A stretch of 51,905 nt of DNA from Burkholderiales bacterium (GTDB lineage Bacteria; Pseudomonadota; Gammaproteobacteria; Burkholderiales; Burkholderiaceae_C). Shown here piece by piece: positions 28,207-38,512 of this stretch. A program made the position numbers and the translations under genes. Location of the stretch: assembly GCA_003241965.1 (NCBI GenBank), contig QBMB01000009.1:27989-79893 (forward strand), in the 5' to 3' direction. Numbering within the stretch: position 1 is the stretch's first letter; each line of letters begins with the position of its first letter. The notes under the pieces were generated by a model, which was not told the origin of the DNA, made no database searches, and saw only the letters and a list, made by a program, of their open reading frames with translations.

Positions 28207-29073
28207 GTGACCCTGCTCGCCAACATCCTGATCGACGGCATCGCCTACGGCATGGTGCTGTTCATCATCGCCGTGGGCCTGTCGGTCACGCTGGGTCTCA
28301 TGCGCTTTGTGAACCTGGCCCACGGCGCGTTTGCCATGACCGGTGGCTACATCGCCGCCTGGTTGGTGCGCGAGCAGGGGCTGTCCTTCTATGTGGGTGT
28401 GCCGCTGGCCGTGCTGGCCACCGGCCTGCTCGGCGCCTTGCTGGAGGTGACGGTGTTGCGCCGTCTGTACCGGCGCACCGAGCTCCAGCAGGTGCTCTTC
28501 ACCATCGGTCTCACCTTCCTCTTCGTGGCCACGGCCAACCTGCTGGCCGGGCCCGAAGTGCAGCTCATTCCCCTGCCACCGTCACTGTCGTTCGCGGTGG
28601 ACCTCGGCATACGGACCTTGCCGGCGCAGCGCTTGCTGGTGATTGCGAGCGGCCTGCTGGTGGTGCTCGCAGCGTTCTGGGTACTCAACAAGTCGCGCTT
28701 CGGCGTGTGGCTGCGCGCCACGGTGGACAACACCGCAGCCGCATCTGCCCTGGGCATTCCAGTGCAGCTGGTCTACGTGGTCACCTTCGCGGTGGGTGCG
28801 GCCCTGGCCGGGCTGGGTGGCATCCTGGGCGCGGAGCTCATGCCGCTGGAGCCCTACTACCCGGTCAAGTACCTCGTGCTGGTGTTGGTGGTGGTGGCCG
28901 TGGGGGGCATGGGCAGCATCGCCGGCTCGCTGGCCGCCGCGCTCACGCTGGGCATCATCGACACCGCCAGCAAGTACCTCGCTTCCGACTGGGGCTCGCT
29001 GTTTTTCTTTCTGGCCATGGCGCTGCTGCTGGCCTGGCGGCCGCACGGCCTGCTGGTGGCGCGCAAGGTCTGA
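28207..29073 (+). CDS. Branched-chain-type ABC transporter permease (LivH family)
   Basis: A 288-residue inner-membrane permease with about eight hydrophobic helices. Family blocks are GIAYGMVLFIIAVGLSVTLG, MRFVNLAHGAF, and VVVAVGGMGSIAGSLAAA. It starts with GTG at 28207, preceded by AAGAGGA. It pairs with the LivM-type gene 4 bases downstream. The likely cargo is an aromatic acid, inferred from context. Confidence 0.92.
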   Translation: MTLLANILIDGIAYGMVLFIIAVGLSVTLGLMRFVNLAHGAFAMTGGYIAAWLVREQGLSFYVGVPLAVLATGLLGALLEVTVLRRLYRRTELQQVLFTIGLTFLFVATANLLAGPEVQLIPLPPSLSFAVDLGIRTLPAQRLLVIASGLLVVLAAFWVLNKSRFGVWLRATVDNTAAASALGIPVQLVYVVTFAVGAALAGLGGILGAELMPLEPYYPVKYLVLVLVVVAVGGMGSIAGSLAAALTLGIIDTASKYLASDWGSLFFFLAMALLLAWRPHGLLVARKV

Positions 29074-29077
29074 TGCC

Positions 29078-30027
29078 ATGAAACGCTTGCTCCCCTACCT
29101 GCTGCTCGTGGCGCTTGCCGCGCTCATCTACTTCGTTTTCCCGGACCAGCTGCCGCTGGCTGCGCGCATCGCCACCATGGCCATCTTCGTGATGTCGCTC
29201 GACTTGGTGGTGGGTTACGGCGGCCTCGCCACGCTGGGTCACTCGGCGCTCTTCGGCATCGGCGCGTACGCCGCGGGTCTGCTGGCCATGCACCTCACCG
29301 GCAACCCGCTGATCGGCCTGCTGGCCGGTGCCCTGGCCGGCGCCCTGTTGGCGCTGCTCTCGGGCCTGTTCCTGCTGCGCTACGAGGGCCTCACCTTCCT
29401 CATGCTCACCGTGGCCGTGGGCCAGATCGCCCAGAACGGCGCCAGCAAGCTGCGCGACTGGACCGGCGGGGAAGACGGACTCACAGGTTTCGAAGTGCAG
29501 AAGCTTTTCGGCGTCTGGTCGTTCGACCTGTACGGCAAGGTGGCCTTCGTCTATTGCTTCGTGGTGATGCTGGTGTGCCTGTGGGCCATGCGCCGCCTCA
29601 TGGGTTCTCCGTTCGGGCTGTCGGTGGTGGGCATCCACCAGAACCGGCTGCGCACGGCGGCCATCGGCGGCTCGGTGCGCGGGCAACTGCTCAAGCTCTA
29701 CACGCTGGCGGGCGCGTTCGCCGGCATCGGTGGTGCGCTCAACGCGCAGGTCAACCAGATCGTGGGCCTGGACACGCTGGGCTTCGAGCTCTCGGCCGAA
29801 GCCCTGGTGATGTTGGTGTTGGGTGGCGCGGGCAACCTCTTCGGCGCCATCGGCGGCACGGCGGCGTTCATGCTCATCCACCACACCGCCTCGGCCATCA
29901 ACCCCTACCACTGGCTCTTCATCATCGGTGGGCTGCTGGTGTTTGTGGTGCTGGTGCCGCGCGCGCGTTTGTTCGAAGTCTTGCGTCAGCGCTTGGCTCG
30001 CCTGGTGCCCACCGCTCGGGAGGCTGC

Positions 30028-30031
<4 letters not shown>
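29078..30031 (+). CDS. Branched-chain-type ABC transporter permease (LivM family)
   Basis: A 317-residue permease. The blocks SLDLVVGYGGLATLGHSALF, FGIGAYAAGL and the cytoplasmic loop MGSPFGLSVVGIHQNRLR are typical of LivM. About eight helices are visible. The ATG at 29078 follows the LivH stop, and the stop overlaps the ATG of the ATPase gene (ATGA at 30028). The upstream part of the long open frame lies inside livH and is not coding in this frame. Confidence 0.92.
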
Positions 30032-30780
<749 letters not shown>

Positions 30781-30784
30781 TCGC

Positions 30785-31498
30785 ATGACCGATCTGTTGC
30801 ACATCGACCATCTCACCGCTGGTTATGGCTCCATCCAGGTGCTGCACGGCGTGAACCTCTCGCTCGCCTCGGGCGGGCGGCTGGCGCTCATCGGGCGCAA
30901 CGGCGTGGGCAAGACCACGCTGCTCAAGGCGGTGATGGGTCTGGCCGACGTGAAGGCCGGCGAGGTGCGCCTGGACGGCCAGGACATCACGACATGGTCG
31001 GCTCGCGAACGCGCGCACGCCGGCATCGGCTATGTGCCGCAGACGCGCGACATCTTCCCCTCGCTCACGGTCGAAGAAAACCTGCTGGCCGGTCTCAAGG
31101 ACCGCCCGCGCAGCGCGCTGGACGAAGCCTATGCACTCTTCCCGCGTCTGGCCGAGCGGCGTCAGAACGGCGGGCAGCAACTCTCGGGCGGTGAGCAGCA
31201 GATGCTCAGCGTGGCCCGCACCCTGCTGGGCAAGCCCCGACTGCTGCTGCTGGACGAACCGCTGGAAGGCCTCGCGCCCATCATCTGCATCGAACTCATG
31301 CGCGCCTTCGAGCACCTCGCGCTGAACACTGGTGTGGCCGTGCTGCTGGTGGAGCAGAAGGTCGACGACGCGCTGCGGTTTGCTCCCCGGGCCGTGGTGC
31401 TCGAACGCGGAGAGGTGGTGCACGAGAGTGAGAGCGTGGCCCTGAGCCAGCGCAAGGACCTGCTGGAGCGCTACGTCGGCGTGGCTGGCGCGCATTGA
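30785..31498 (+). CDS. ABC transporter ATP-binding protein (LivF family)
   Basis: A 237-residue ATPase. It has GRNGVGKTT as Walker A, YVPQTRDIFPSLTVEENL, the signature LSGGEQQMLSVAR and Walker B LLLLDEPLEGLAP, a standard LivF pattern. The switch histidine position in LLVEQKVDDAL is glutamine, as usual in LivF proteins. With the LivG partner it forms the ATPase pair of this importer. It ends 25 bases before the P450 gene, so transport and oxidation genes are likely co-transcribed. Confidence 0.93.
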   Translation: MTDLLHIDHLTAGYGSIQVLHGVNLSLASGGRLALIGRNGVGKTTLLKAVMGLADVKAGEVRLDGQDITTWSARERAHAGIGYVPQTRDIFPSLTVEENLLAGLKDRPRSALDEAYALFPRLAERRQNGGQQLSGGEQQMLSVARTLLGKPRLLLLDEPLEGLAPIICIELMRAFEHLALNTGVAVLLVEQKVDDALRFAPRAVVLERGEVVHESESVALSQRKDLLERYVGVAGAH

Positions 31499-31523
31499 CA
31501 CAACACACACGACAGGAAGTCCC

Positions 31524-32762
31524 ATGAACACCGCCACCCATTCCACCGCCGTCTCTGCCCCTCCTGCCGGCGTGCCCGTGGTCGACGTCGACCCCTACAG
31601 CGACGCTTTCCTGACCGACCCCTATGAGGCGCACCGACGCCTGCGCGAGGCCGGCCCGGTGGTGTGGATTCCGGCCTACGGCATCTACGCCTGCGCGCGC
31701 CACGAATCCGTGCACGCCGTCTTCAACGACCACGCCACCTTCATCTCGGGGGCCGGTGTCGGGTTGGCCAACTTCAACAAGGAGGCGCCGTTCCGCCCCA
31801 AGAGCCTGATCCTCGAAGCGGACCCACCCTCGCACACCAAGGCCCGGGCGATCCTGGCGCGCATCCTCTCGCCCAAGACGGTGATGCAGATCCGCGCGAC
31901 CTTCACGGCCGAGGCCGAGTCGCTGGTGGACCGATTGCTGGCGCGCCAGGCGGCGGGCGAAACCATCGACGCGGTGAAGCACCTGTCCGAGGTGTATCCG
32001 CTCAAGGTGTTCCCCGACGCGGTGGGTGTGGGCGATGCCAACCGCGAGAATCTGCTGCTCTACGGCAACATGATCTTCAACGCCTTCGGCCCGCGCAACG
32101 AACGTCTGCAAAAGTCGGCCGAGCTGGTGCAGCCCGTGACGGCCTGGATCATGGCCCACTGCCAGCGCGAGAACCTGCGCCCCGGCGGCTTTGGCGACCT
32201 GATCTACCAGGCAGCCGACGCCGGCGAGATCAGCGTTGAGGAAGCGCCCTTGCTGGTGCGCTCTTTTCTCTCGGCCGGCGTGGACACCACGGTCAACGGC
32301 ATTGGCAACGCGATCCTGTGCATGGCGAACCACCCCGACCAGTACGCGCAACTGCGCGCCGATCACACGCTGGCCCGACCCGGGTTCGAGGAAGCCTTGC
32401 GCTTCGAGTCGTCGGTGCAGACCTTCTTTCGCACCACCTCGAAAGACACAGAGCTCTTCGGCGTGCCGATGGCGAAAGACAGCAAGATCGTCACCTTCCT
32501 GGCCGCGGCCAACCGCGACGAACGCCAGTGGCCCGACCCCGACCGCTTCGACATCCAGCGCCGCCCCGCCGGCCACATGGCCTTTGGCTCCGGCATCCAC
32601 GGCTGCGTGGGCCAGGTGGTGGCGCGGCTTGAAGGCGAAGTGGTGCTCACCGCACTGGCCAAACGTGTCGCGCGCATCGAACTCATCGGCGCGCCAGAGC
32701 GCCGCCTCAACAACACGCTGCGCGCGCTGGCCTCGATGCCGGTGCGCCTGATTCCCGCCTGA
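31524..32762 (+). CDS. Cytochrome P450, CYP199A-like (probable para-substituted benzoate oxidase/demethylase)
   Basis: A 412-residue soluble P450. The I-helix motif is AGVDTT (251-256) and the heme thiolate is C361 in FGSGIHGCVGQ. The whole sequence recalls CYP199A enzymes of Rhodopseudomonas palustris, which demethylate 4-methoxybenzoate. Residues that bind the substrate carboxylate in CYP199A4 (R92, S95, R243, S244, S247) have exact counterparts here: R91 and S94 in FRPKS, and R246, S247 and S250 in VRSFLSAG. The ferredoxin and reductase it needs follow in the same operon. A para-substituted benzoate substrate is therefore well supported; the exact substituent is inferred. Confidence 0.88.
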   Translation: MNTATHSTAVSAPPAGVPVVDVDPYSDAFLTDPYEAHRRLREAGPVVWIPAYGIYACARHESVHAVFNDHATFISGAGVGLANFNKEAPFRPKSLILEADPPSHTKARAILARILSPKTVMQIRATFTAEAESLVDRLLARQAAGETIDAVKHLSEVYPLKVFPDAVGVGDANRENLLLYGNMIFNAFGPRNERLQKSAELVQPVTAWIMAHCQRENLRPGGFGDLIYQAADAGEISVEEAPLLVRSFLSAGVDTTVNGIGNAILCMANHPDQYAQLRADHTLARPGFEEALRFESSVQTFFRTTSKDTELFGVPMAKDSKIVTFLAAANRDERQWPDPDRFDIQRRPAGHMAFGSGIHGCVGQVVARLEGEVVLTALAKRVARIELIGAPERRLNNTLRALASMPVRLIPA

Positions 32763-32773
32763 GAGGACACCCC

Positions 32774-33097
32774 ATGGTTGATGTGATCTTGATCGATGCC
32801 GGCGGGCTGAGCCGCACGCTGCAGGTGCCCGAGGGTCAGAGCCTCATGCAGGCCGCCGTGTCGGCCGGTGTGCGCGGTATCGTGGGCGAGTGCGGCGGCT
32901 CGGCCATGTGCGCGACCTGCCACGTTTATGTGGACGAGGCTTTTGCCGACCGCCTGCCTCCACCACTGGAGACCGAGCTGGAGATGCTGGAGTGCACCGC
33001 CAGCGAACGCCTGCCCAACAGCCGCCTGGGGTGCCAGATCAAGCTGTCGGCGGCGCTCGACGGCCTGGTGGTGCGCCTGCCCGAGCGGCAACAATAG
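32774..33097 (+). CDS. [2Fe-2S] ferredoxin for the P450 (adrenodoxin type)
   Basis: A 107-residue electron carrier with cluster ligands C40, C46, C49 and C87 (ECGGSAMCATCHVYVDEAF and GCQI). The arrangement and the NSRLGCQIKLSAALDGLVV tail match putidaredoxin/palustrisredoxin-like partners of bacterial P450s more than the Isc ferredoxin also present in this window. It starts 11 bases after the P450 gene and would receive electrons from the FAD reductase encoded two genes downstream. Confidence 0.92.
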   Translation: MVDVILIDAGGLSRTLQVPEGQSLMQAAVSAGVRGIVGECGGSAMCATCHVYVDEAFADRLPPPLETELEMLECTASERLPNSRLGCQIKLSAALDGLVVRLPERQQ

Positions 33098-33121
33098 CGT
33101 CTTTGTCATCTCGAAACCCCC

Positions 33122-33694
33122 ATGAGCAAGATGCCTCCCACCTCGGTGCCCACGCGCAAGGCTTCGTCCAAGGTCGCTGAAGACACGGCCGTGGTCGATC
33201 TCGAACGGTATGCCCCGGCGTTCTTCACCTGGATCGCGAACAAGCTCTCGGGCGGTGCGTCCACCGCCTACCTCAGCGCATTCAACGTCGGCATCGAGAC
33301 CTGGCGCCTGCTCGTGCTGCTGGCGATCGAGAAGTCGCTCACCGCGCAGGCGATCTCACGCACCATCGGCATGGACAAGGCCTCGGTGAGCCGGGCTTTC
33401 AAGAGCATGCAGACGCGAGGACTCATCACCATTGCCCTGGACGACGCCGACGGACGCCTGCGTGTGGCCACCATCACGCCCAAGGGCCGGGCCCTGCACG
33501 ACGAGATCCTGGAACTCGCGATGGAGCGCGAGCGCGCTTTCTTGTCTGTGCTCAACGACAAGGAGCGTGAGACCCTCATCGGCTTGCTGCGCCGACTGCA
33601 CGACAACCTGCCTGCCGTGGAGCAGGCAACGCACGACTACCTGTCGCGTCACTACCCCAAAGCGAAACTGCGCCGGGCGCGGGGAGCCTCATGA
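33122..33694 (+). CDS. MarR-family transcriptional regulator
   Basis: A 190-residue regulator with a central winged helix: WRLLVLLAIEKSLTAQAISR, then MDKASVSRAFKSMQTRGLI and a wing DDADGRLRVATITPKG. Flanking helices would form the dimer. The N-terminal 35 residues are polar and may be disordered. Regulators of this family often respond to aromatic acids or their CoA esters. The gene sits between the P450 ferredoxin and its reductase, overlapping the latter by an ATGA. It is the best candidate for binding the palindrome upstream of the transporter genes. Confidence 0.9.
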   Translation: MSKMPPTSVPTRKASSKVAEDTAVVDLERYAPAFFTWIANKLSGGASTAYLSAFNVGIETWRLLVLLAIEKSLTAQAISRTIGMDKASVSRAFKSMQTRGLITIALDDADGRLRVATITPKGRALHDEILELAMERERAFLSVLNDKERETLIGLLRRLHDNLPAVEQATHDYLSRHYPKAKLRRARGAS

Positions 33695-34917
33695 ACGTGG
33701 AGAACACCGTCATCGTGGGTGGTGGTCATGCCGCTGCAGCGCTGTGTGCAGCGCTGGCCGAGGCGGGGCAGGGTGGGCGCATTCAACTGGTGTGTGCCGA
33801 ACACGATCTGCCTTACCAGCGGCCACCCCTCTCAAAGAGCTTTCTCAAGAAGGCGGACGAGGCCATTGCCTCGCACAAGGCGGCAGCGTGGTACGCCGAG
33901 CAGGGCATTCAGACCCACCTGGGCGACCCCGTGGTGTCGATCGACCGCGAGGCCCGAATCGTCCTGCTGCGATCGGGCACCGCACTGCCGTACCACCAGC
34001 TGGTGCTGGCCACCGGCACCCGCGCGCGCACGCTCGACGCCCTGCCACCCGGTTTGCACAACGTGCGCGTGTTGCGCGATGCCACGGACGCGCGCGCACT
34101 GCGCACCCGGCTCAACGAGATGGTGGCATCAGGCCGGCGCCTCACCTTGCTGGGGGGCGGCTTCATCGGTCTGGAACTCGCGGCCTCGGCGCGCCAGCTT
34201 GGGCTGGAGGTCGGTGTGCTGGAGGTTGCGCCCCGGCTGCTGGGTCGCTCCGTCTCGGCCCTGATCGCCGGGCATGTGCTGGCACACCACCGGAGCATGG
34301 GCACCGAGGTGCAGATCGGCGTTCACATCGAGGGCTGTGAACTGGTTGGAGAACGGTTGCGTTCGATGCAGGTGGACGGCAACCGCGTCGAGGTGGACGA
34401 GTTGGTGCTAGGCATTGGTGCCGTGCCCGAAACCCGCCTGGCAAGCGCCTGCGGCCTGGCGGTGGACAACGGTGTTCTGGTGGATGCGTGCATGCGCACC
34501 AGCGACCCCGCGGTGCTGGCCATCGGTGACTGCGCTGCGTTTCTTGCAGCTGATGGCGCGCGCCTGCGGCTGGAGTCGGTGCAGAACGCCAACGACCAGG
34601 CCCGCAGTGCTGCGGCGACATTGCTCGGGCGCGAGGAACCTTATCGGGCTTTGCCGTGGTTCTGGTCGGAACAAGGCCCGATGCGTCTGCAGATGGCGGG
34701 GTTGCTGCCGCCCATTTCAGAATCCGCACTGCGCAGTGGCGCCAATGCTGGCAGCTTCACGCTGTTTCATCTCCGAGACGGCAGGTTGTTGTGCGCCGAA
34801 TCGGTCAACGCACCGCTGGACCACATGATGGCCCGCAAGCTGATCGAGGCGGGCGTGTCCGTGGACATCGAGGCACTCACCAATCCCGCGATTCCGTTGA
34901 AATCCTTGCTGGGCTGA
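33691..34917 (+). CDS. FAD-dependent ferredoxin reductase for the P450 system
   Basis: A 408-residue NAD(P)H:ferredoxin reductase of the putidaredoxin-reductase type. The FAD site is VIVGGGHAAAALCAAL at the N-terminus, the partner motif is PYQRPPLSK, the NAD(H) site is LLGGGFIGLELAASA, and the second FAD motif is LAIGDCA. The C-terminal LPWFWSEQG is also characteristic. Its ATG overlaps the MarR stop. It would pass electrons to the ferredoxin and then to the P450; it may also serve the orphan Rieske oxygenase, which is speculation. Confidence 0.92.
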   Translation: MNVENTVIVGGGHAAAALCAALAEAGQGGRIQLVCAEHDLPYQRPPLSKSFLKKADEAIASHKAAAWYAEQGIQTHLGDPVVSIDREARIVLLRSGTALPYHQLVLATGTRARTLDALPPGLHNVRVLRDATDARALRTRLNEMVASGRRLTLLGGGFIGLELAASARQLGLEVGVLEVAPRLLGRSVSALIAGHVLAHHRSMGTEVQIGVHIEGCELVGERLRSMQVDGNRVEVDELVLGIGAVPETRLASACGLAVDNGVLVDACMRTSDPAVLAIGDCAAFLAADGARLRLESVQNANDQARSAAATLLGREEPYRALPWFWSEQGPMRLQMAGLLPPISESALRSGANAGSFTLFHLRDGRLLCAESVNAPLDHMMARKLIEAGVSVDIEALTNPAIPLKSLLG

Positions 34918-34952
34918 CCGTCAGGTGCGCTGTCCTCGTCGCATGGTCCTGT

Positions 34953-35753
34953 TCAATCAGGAAAAAGGCGCGACTCCAAAGTGTCCCGCGCCCGGTTCAG
35001 CATGGGCAGGAAGGCATCGCGAAATTCGCCCATGCCCATGCGCTCCACCCGCACCGCGATGCTGATCGCCGCGACCACCTGACCGGTGCGGTCGCGCACC
35101 GGCACCGCCATCGACCGCACCCCGATTTCCAGCTCACCATCGTTGGTCGAGAAGCCGTCTTGCCGGCAGCGATCCACCAGCTCGACGACTTGCGCAACGC
35201 TGTGGATCGTCTGCGGCGTCAATGCCACGCGCCGCATGCCCCGCACGCGAGCCAGTGCGTCCTGCGCAGGCATCCCGGCCAGCAAAACACGCCCCAGCGC
35301 CGAACAATAGGCCGGCAGTCGTGAGCCGATTCCCAGGCCTGTGCTCAGGCTGCGCCGCGCCGTGGACCGCGCCACGATGATCGCGTCGTCGTCCTGCAAT
35401 TGCCCCAGCGACGCCGACTCGCGCGTGCGCTCCGACAAGGCGTCCAGCAGCGGCTGTGCCAGCGAGGGCATGGGGCGCGAAGACAGGTAGGCATGCGCCA
35501 CCAGCAACGCACGCGGCTGCACCCAGAAGCGCTTGCCGTCGCTGTCCAGGTAGCCCAGCTGGTGCAACGTGAGCAAGGAGCGCCGCGCAGACGCGGGTGA
35601 CATGCCGGTCAGGCGTGCAACCTCCGACAGCGTCAGGCGGCTGTGCTGGCGGCCAAAGCAGGTAAGTACGTCCAGGCCCTTCTGCAAAGAGGTGACGAAA
35701 TGGCGGTCGACCGCATTGACATTCGTCAACGGTTTTGTTTCATTCTTGCGCAT
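34953..35753 (-). CDS. tphR: IclR-family regulator of terephthalate genes
   Basis: A 266-residue IclR protein. The N-terminal winged helix includes FVTSLQKGLDVLTCFG, LTLSEVARLTGMSPASARRSLLTL and LGYLDSDGKRFWVQPR, the pattern of PcaR/PobR-like IclR members. The rest is the effector domain (ARSTARRSLSTGLGIGSRLPAYCSALGRVLLAG). It is divergent from tphC with 77 bases between starts, the arrangement described for TphR of Comamonas, where it activates the tph operon with terephthalate. A palindrome covers its start codon. Confidence 0.88.
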   Translation of the reverse strand: MRKNETKPLTNVNAVDRHFVTSLQKGLDVLTCFGRQHSRLTLSEVARLTGMSPASARRSLLTLHQLGYLDSDGKRFWVQPRALLVAHAYLSSRPMPSLAQPLLDALSERTRESASLGQLQDDDAIIVARSTARRSLSTGLGIGSRLPAYCSALGRVLLAGMPAQDALARVRGMRRVALTPQTIHSVAQVVELVDRCRQDGFSTNDGELEIGVRSMAVPVRDRTGQVVAAISIAVRVERMGMGEFRDAFLPMLNRARDTLESRLFPD

Positions 35754-35760
35754 CGCGCAA
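35746..35760. promoter_or_regulatory. Palindrome TTGCGC-ATC-GCGCAA (candidate TphR operator)
   Basis: Perfect 6-base arms with a 3-base centre. The site contains the tphR start codon (35751-35753) and ends 6 bases before a weak -35 TTGTTT (35767-35772) that is 16 bases from TAACAC (35789-35794), a possible tphC promoter. This position suits an activator for tphC that also represses its own gene. Confidence 0.55.
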
Positions 35761-35830
35761 ATCTAACTTGTTTGGGCGTGCCTCAGCGGTAACACTGGCC
35801 ACCCCCCTAGAACAACTGCGGAGACCACCC

Positions 35831-36802
35831 ATGTTTCATTCCTTCCCGCGCCGCCTCGGTGCAAGCTTTGCGCTGGCGTCCTGCCTGATCGGCAGTGCCT
35901 TGGCTCAGTCGAGCAACCAACCCCTGCGGCTGATCGTGCCCTTCCCCGCGGGTGGCACGGCGGATGTGCTGCCGCGCATCCTGGGTGAGAAGCTGCGCAC
36001 GCAGTTTCCCACCGGCGTGGTGGTTGAAAACCGCACGGGCGCGGGTGGCAACATCGGTGCCGAATCGGTGTTCCGCTCGGCGCCCGATGGCACCACCTTC
36101 CTGGTCTCGCCACCCGGACCCATTGCCATCAACCACCACCTCTACAAGAAGCTGGCATTCGACCCGACCAAGTGGGTGCCTGTCACAGTGTTGGCCACCG
36201 TGCCCAACGTGATGGCGGTCAGCACCAAGGTGCCTGCGCAGAACGTGGCGGAGTTCATTGCCTACGCCAAAGCCAACCCCGGCAAGGTGACCTATGCCTC
36301 GCAAGGCAACGGCTCCACCTCGCACCTGACGGCTGCACTGTTCATGCAGTTGACCGGCACCGAGATGACCCACATCCCCTACCGTGGCACCGCGCCTGCG
36401 TTGGTGGATCTGGTCGGTGGTCAGGTCGATGTATTCTTCGACAACCTGAGCTCGTCGGCGCCGTTCCACACGGCGGGCAAGTTGCGCATCCTGGCGGTGG
36501 CGGACGCGGTGCGTTCGACCGTGCTGCCGCAGGTGCCTACCTTCGAAGAATCCAAGGTAGCCGGCATGAACGCCGTGACCTTCTTCTCCGTGGTGGCGCC
36601 TCCCGGCACGCCACCGGCCACGGCCACCGCCATGCAGAAGCTTCTGAGTGATGCGATGGCCCTGCCCGACGTCAAGGCCCGGTTCGCCGAGCAGGGTGCC
36701 GAGCCGCGCGGCTGGTCCACCGAGCAGTCCGGTCGTTTCATCCAGGCCGAGTCCGAGAAGTGGAACAAGGTCATCAAGAGCGCCAACGTGACGCTGGAGT
36801 GA
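35831..36802 (+). CDS. tphC: Terephthalate-binding periplasmic protein TphC (Bug/TctC family)
   Basis: A 323-residue secreted binding protein. The signal peptide ends near residue 25 (GSALAQ). Family blocks are [35 protein letters not shown] and [17 protein letters not shown]. In Comamonas, TphC binds terephthalate and works with the TpiA/TpiB membrane subunits; those subunits are not in this window. The ATG at 35831 gives the signal peptide; the upstream extension of the frame is in the promoter. It is the first gene of the tph operon, 10 bases before tphA2. Confidence 0.9.
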   Translation: MFHSFPRRLGASFALASCLIGSALAQSSNQPLRLIVPFPAGGTADVLPRILGEKLRTQFPTGVVVENRTGAGGNIGAESVFRSAPDGTTFLVSPPGPIAINHHLYKKLAFDPTKWVPVTVLATVPNVMAVSTKVPAQNVAEFIAYAKANPGKVTYASQGNGSTSHLTAALFMQLTGTEMTHIPYRGTAPALVDLVGGQVDVFFDNLSSSAPFHTAGKLRILAVADAVRSTVLPQVPTFEESKVAGMNAVTFFSVVAPPGTPPATATAMQKLLSDAMALPDVKARFAEQGAEPRGWSTEQSGRFIQAESEKWNKVIKSANVTLE

Positions 36803-36812
36803 GAGCACCGAC

Positions 36813-38045
36813 ATGCAGGAACAGACCATTCACTGGCGCAGCGATGCGCTCACACGCATTCCCTATTCGTTGTACAGCGACACGCAAGTGCCCGAGCTGG
36901 AACAGCAAAGGATCTTTCGTGGCAACACTTGGAACTTCCTCTGCCTGGACGCCGAGCTGAGCGAGGAGGGCAGCTACCGCACCACGTTTGCCGGGACCAC
37001 GCCGGTGGTGGTGGTGCGCGATGGAGACGGTGAGATCTATGCGTTCGAGAACCGCTGCGCGCACCGTGGCGCGCTGATTGCGCTGGAGAAATCCGGCAAG
37101 GCCGAGAACTTCCAGTGCGTCTATCACGCGTGGAGCTACAACCGCCAGGGCGACCTCACCGGTGTGGCGTTCGAGAAGGGCGTCAAGGGGCAGGGCGGCA
37201 TGCCGCCCGATTTCTGCAAGGAAGAGCACGGCCCGCGCAAGCTGCGCATCGCCGTGTACAGCGGTCTGGTGTTCGGCAGCTTCTCCGAAGACGTGCCCGA
37301 CATCGAGGAGTACCTGGGCGACGAGATCTGCCAGCGCATCGATCGTGTGATGCACAAGCCGGTGCAGGTCATTGGCCGCTTCACGCAAGCCTTGCCCAAC
37401 AACTGGAAGCTGTACGTGGAGAACGTCAAGGACAGTTACCACGCCAGCCTGCTGCACATGTTTTTCACCACCTTCGAGCTGAACCGGTTGTCGCAGAAAG
37501 GCGGCGTCATCGTCGATGAATCGGGTGGCCACCACGTGAGCTTCTCGATGATCGACACGGCAGCAGAAAAGGATTCTTCGTACAAGGACCAGGCTCTGCG
37601 CTCCGACAACGACCGCTACCGCCTGAAGGACCCGACACTGCTGGCCGGCTTCAAAGAGTACGACGACGGCGTCACGCTGCAGATCCTGTCGGTGTTTCCG
37701 GGCTTCGTGCTGCAGCAGATCCAGAACTGCCTGGCGGTGCGCCAGGTGCTGCCCAAGGGCGTGGACCGCACCGAGCTGAACTGGACCTACTTCGGCTATA
37801 CCGACGACACGCCCGAGCAGCGCAAGGTGCGACTGAAGCAGTCCAACCTGGTGGGGCCGGCCGGTTTCATCTCGATGGAGGACGGCGCGGTGGGCGGTTT
37901 CGTGCAGCGCGGCATTGCTGGTGCCAGCGATATGCAAGCCGTGGTGGAAATGGGCGGGGACGAGTCCGGCTCCAGCGAAGGCCGCGCCACCGAAACCTCG
38001 GTGCGCGGTTTCTGGAAAGCCTACCGCCACCACATGGGAACCTGA
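36813..38045 (+). CDS. tphA2: Terephthalate 1,2-dioxygenase, large oxygenase subunit
   Basis: A 410-residue Rieske oxygenase alpha subunit. The Rieske ligands are C82/H84 and C102/H105 ([16 protein letters not shown] and [11 protein letters not shown]). The catalytic-iron region is [13 protein letters not shown] with D207, H210 and H215. Long stretches such as [19 protein letters not shown] agree with what I recall of TphA2 from Comamonas sp. E6, and the operon order is identical. It oxidises terephthalate to the cis-dihydrodiol carboxylate with TphA3 and the reductase TphA1. Confidence 0.95.
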   Translation: MQEQTIHWRSDALTRIPYSLYSDTQVPELEQQRIFRGNTWNFLCLDAELSEEGSYRTTFAGTTPVVVVRDGDGEIYAFENRCAHRGALIALEKSGKAENFQCVYHAWSYNRQGDLTGVAFEKGVKGQGGMPPDFCKEEHGPRKLRIAVYSGLVFGSFSEDVPDIEEYLGDEICQRIDRVMHKPVQVIGRFTQALPNNWKLYVENVKDSYHASLLHMFFTTFELNRLSQKGGVIVDESGGHHVSFSMIDTAAEKDSSYKDQALRSDNDRYRLKDPTLLAGFKEYDDGVTLQILSVFPGFVLQQIQNCLAVRQVLPKGVDRTELNWTYFGYTDDTPEQRKVRLKQSNLVGPAGFISMEDGAVGGFVQRGIAGASDMQAVVEMGGDESGSSEGRATETSVRGFWKAYRHHMGT

Positions 38046-38047
38046 GC

Positions 38048-38512
38048 ATGATCGATCTGCTGACCATCGCTGCCTTCAACGCGCGCTACGCCCAGACCAT
38101 CGACAGCGATGCGCTGGAGGCCTGGCCGGCCTTTTTCACCGAAGACTGCCACTACCGCATCACCCACGTCGAGAACGAGCAGGAAGGGCTGCCCGCCGGC
38201 ATCGTGTACGCCGACTCGCGTGCCATGCTGGAAGACCGCATCGCGGCACTGCGTGAAGCGAACATCTACGAGCGCCAGCGCTACCGCCACCTGCTGGGCA
38301 TGCCCCTGGTGGAGAGCGCCGACGATTCGGTAGCGCAGGCGCGCACGCCCTTCATCGTGGTGCGCATCATGGCCACCGGGCAGAGCGAGGTGTTTGCCAC
38401 CGGCGAGTATCGCGACCGTTTCGTGCGCGAGGCGGGCGAACTGCTGCTGGCCGAGCGCGTGGCCATCTGCGACAGCACGGTGACCGACACGCTGATGGCC
38501 CTGCCGCTGTGA
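38048..38512 (+). CDS. tphA3: Terephthalate 1,2-dioxygenase, small oxygenase subunit
   Basis: A 154-residue beta subunit with the NTF2-like fold expected of ring-hydroxylating dioxygenases. Visible features are [38 protein letters not shown] and the C-terminal [14 protein letters not shown], which matches the recalled C-terminus of Comamonas TphA3. It is structural and carries no metal ligand. It begins 2 bases after tphA2 and its stop overlaps the GTG start of tphB. Confidence 0.94.
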   Translation: MIDLLTIAAFNARYAQTIDSDALEAWPAFFTEDCHYRITHVENEQEGLPAGIVYADSRAMLEDRIAALREANIYERQRYRHLLGMPLVESADDSVAQARTPFIVVRIMATGQSEVFATGEYRDRFVREAGELLLAERVAICDSTVTDTLMALPL

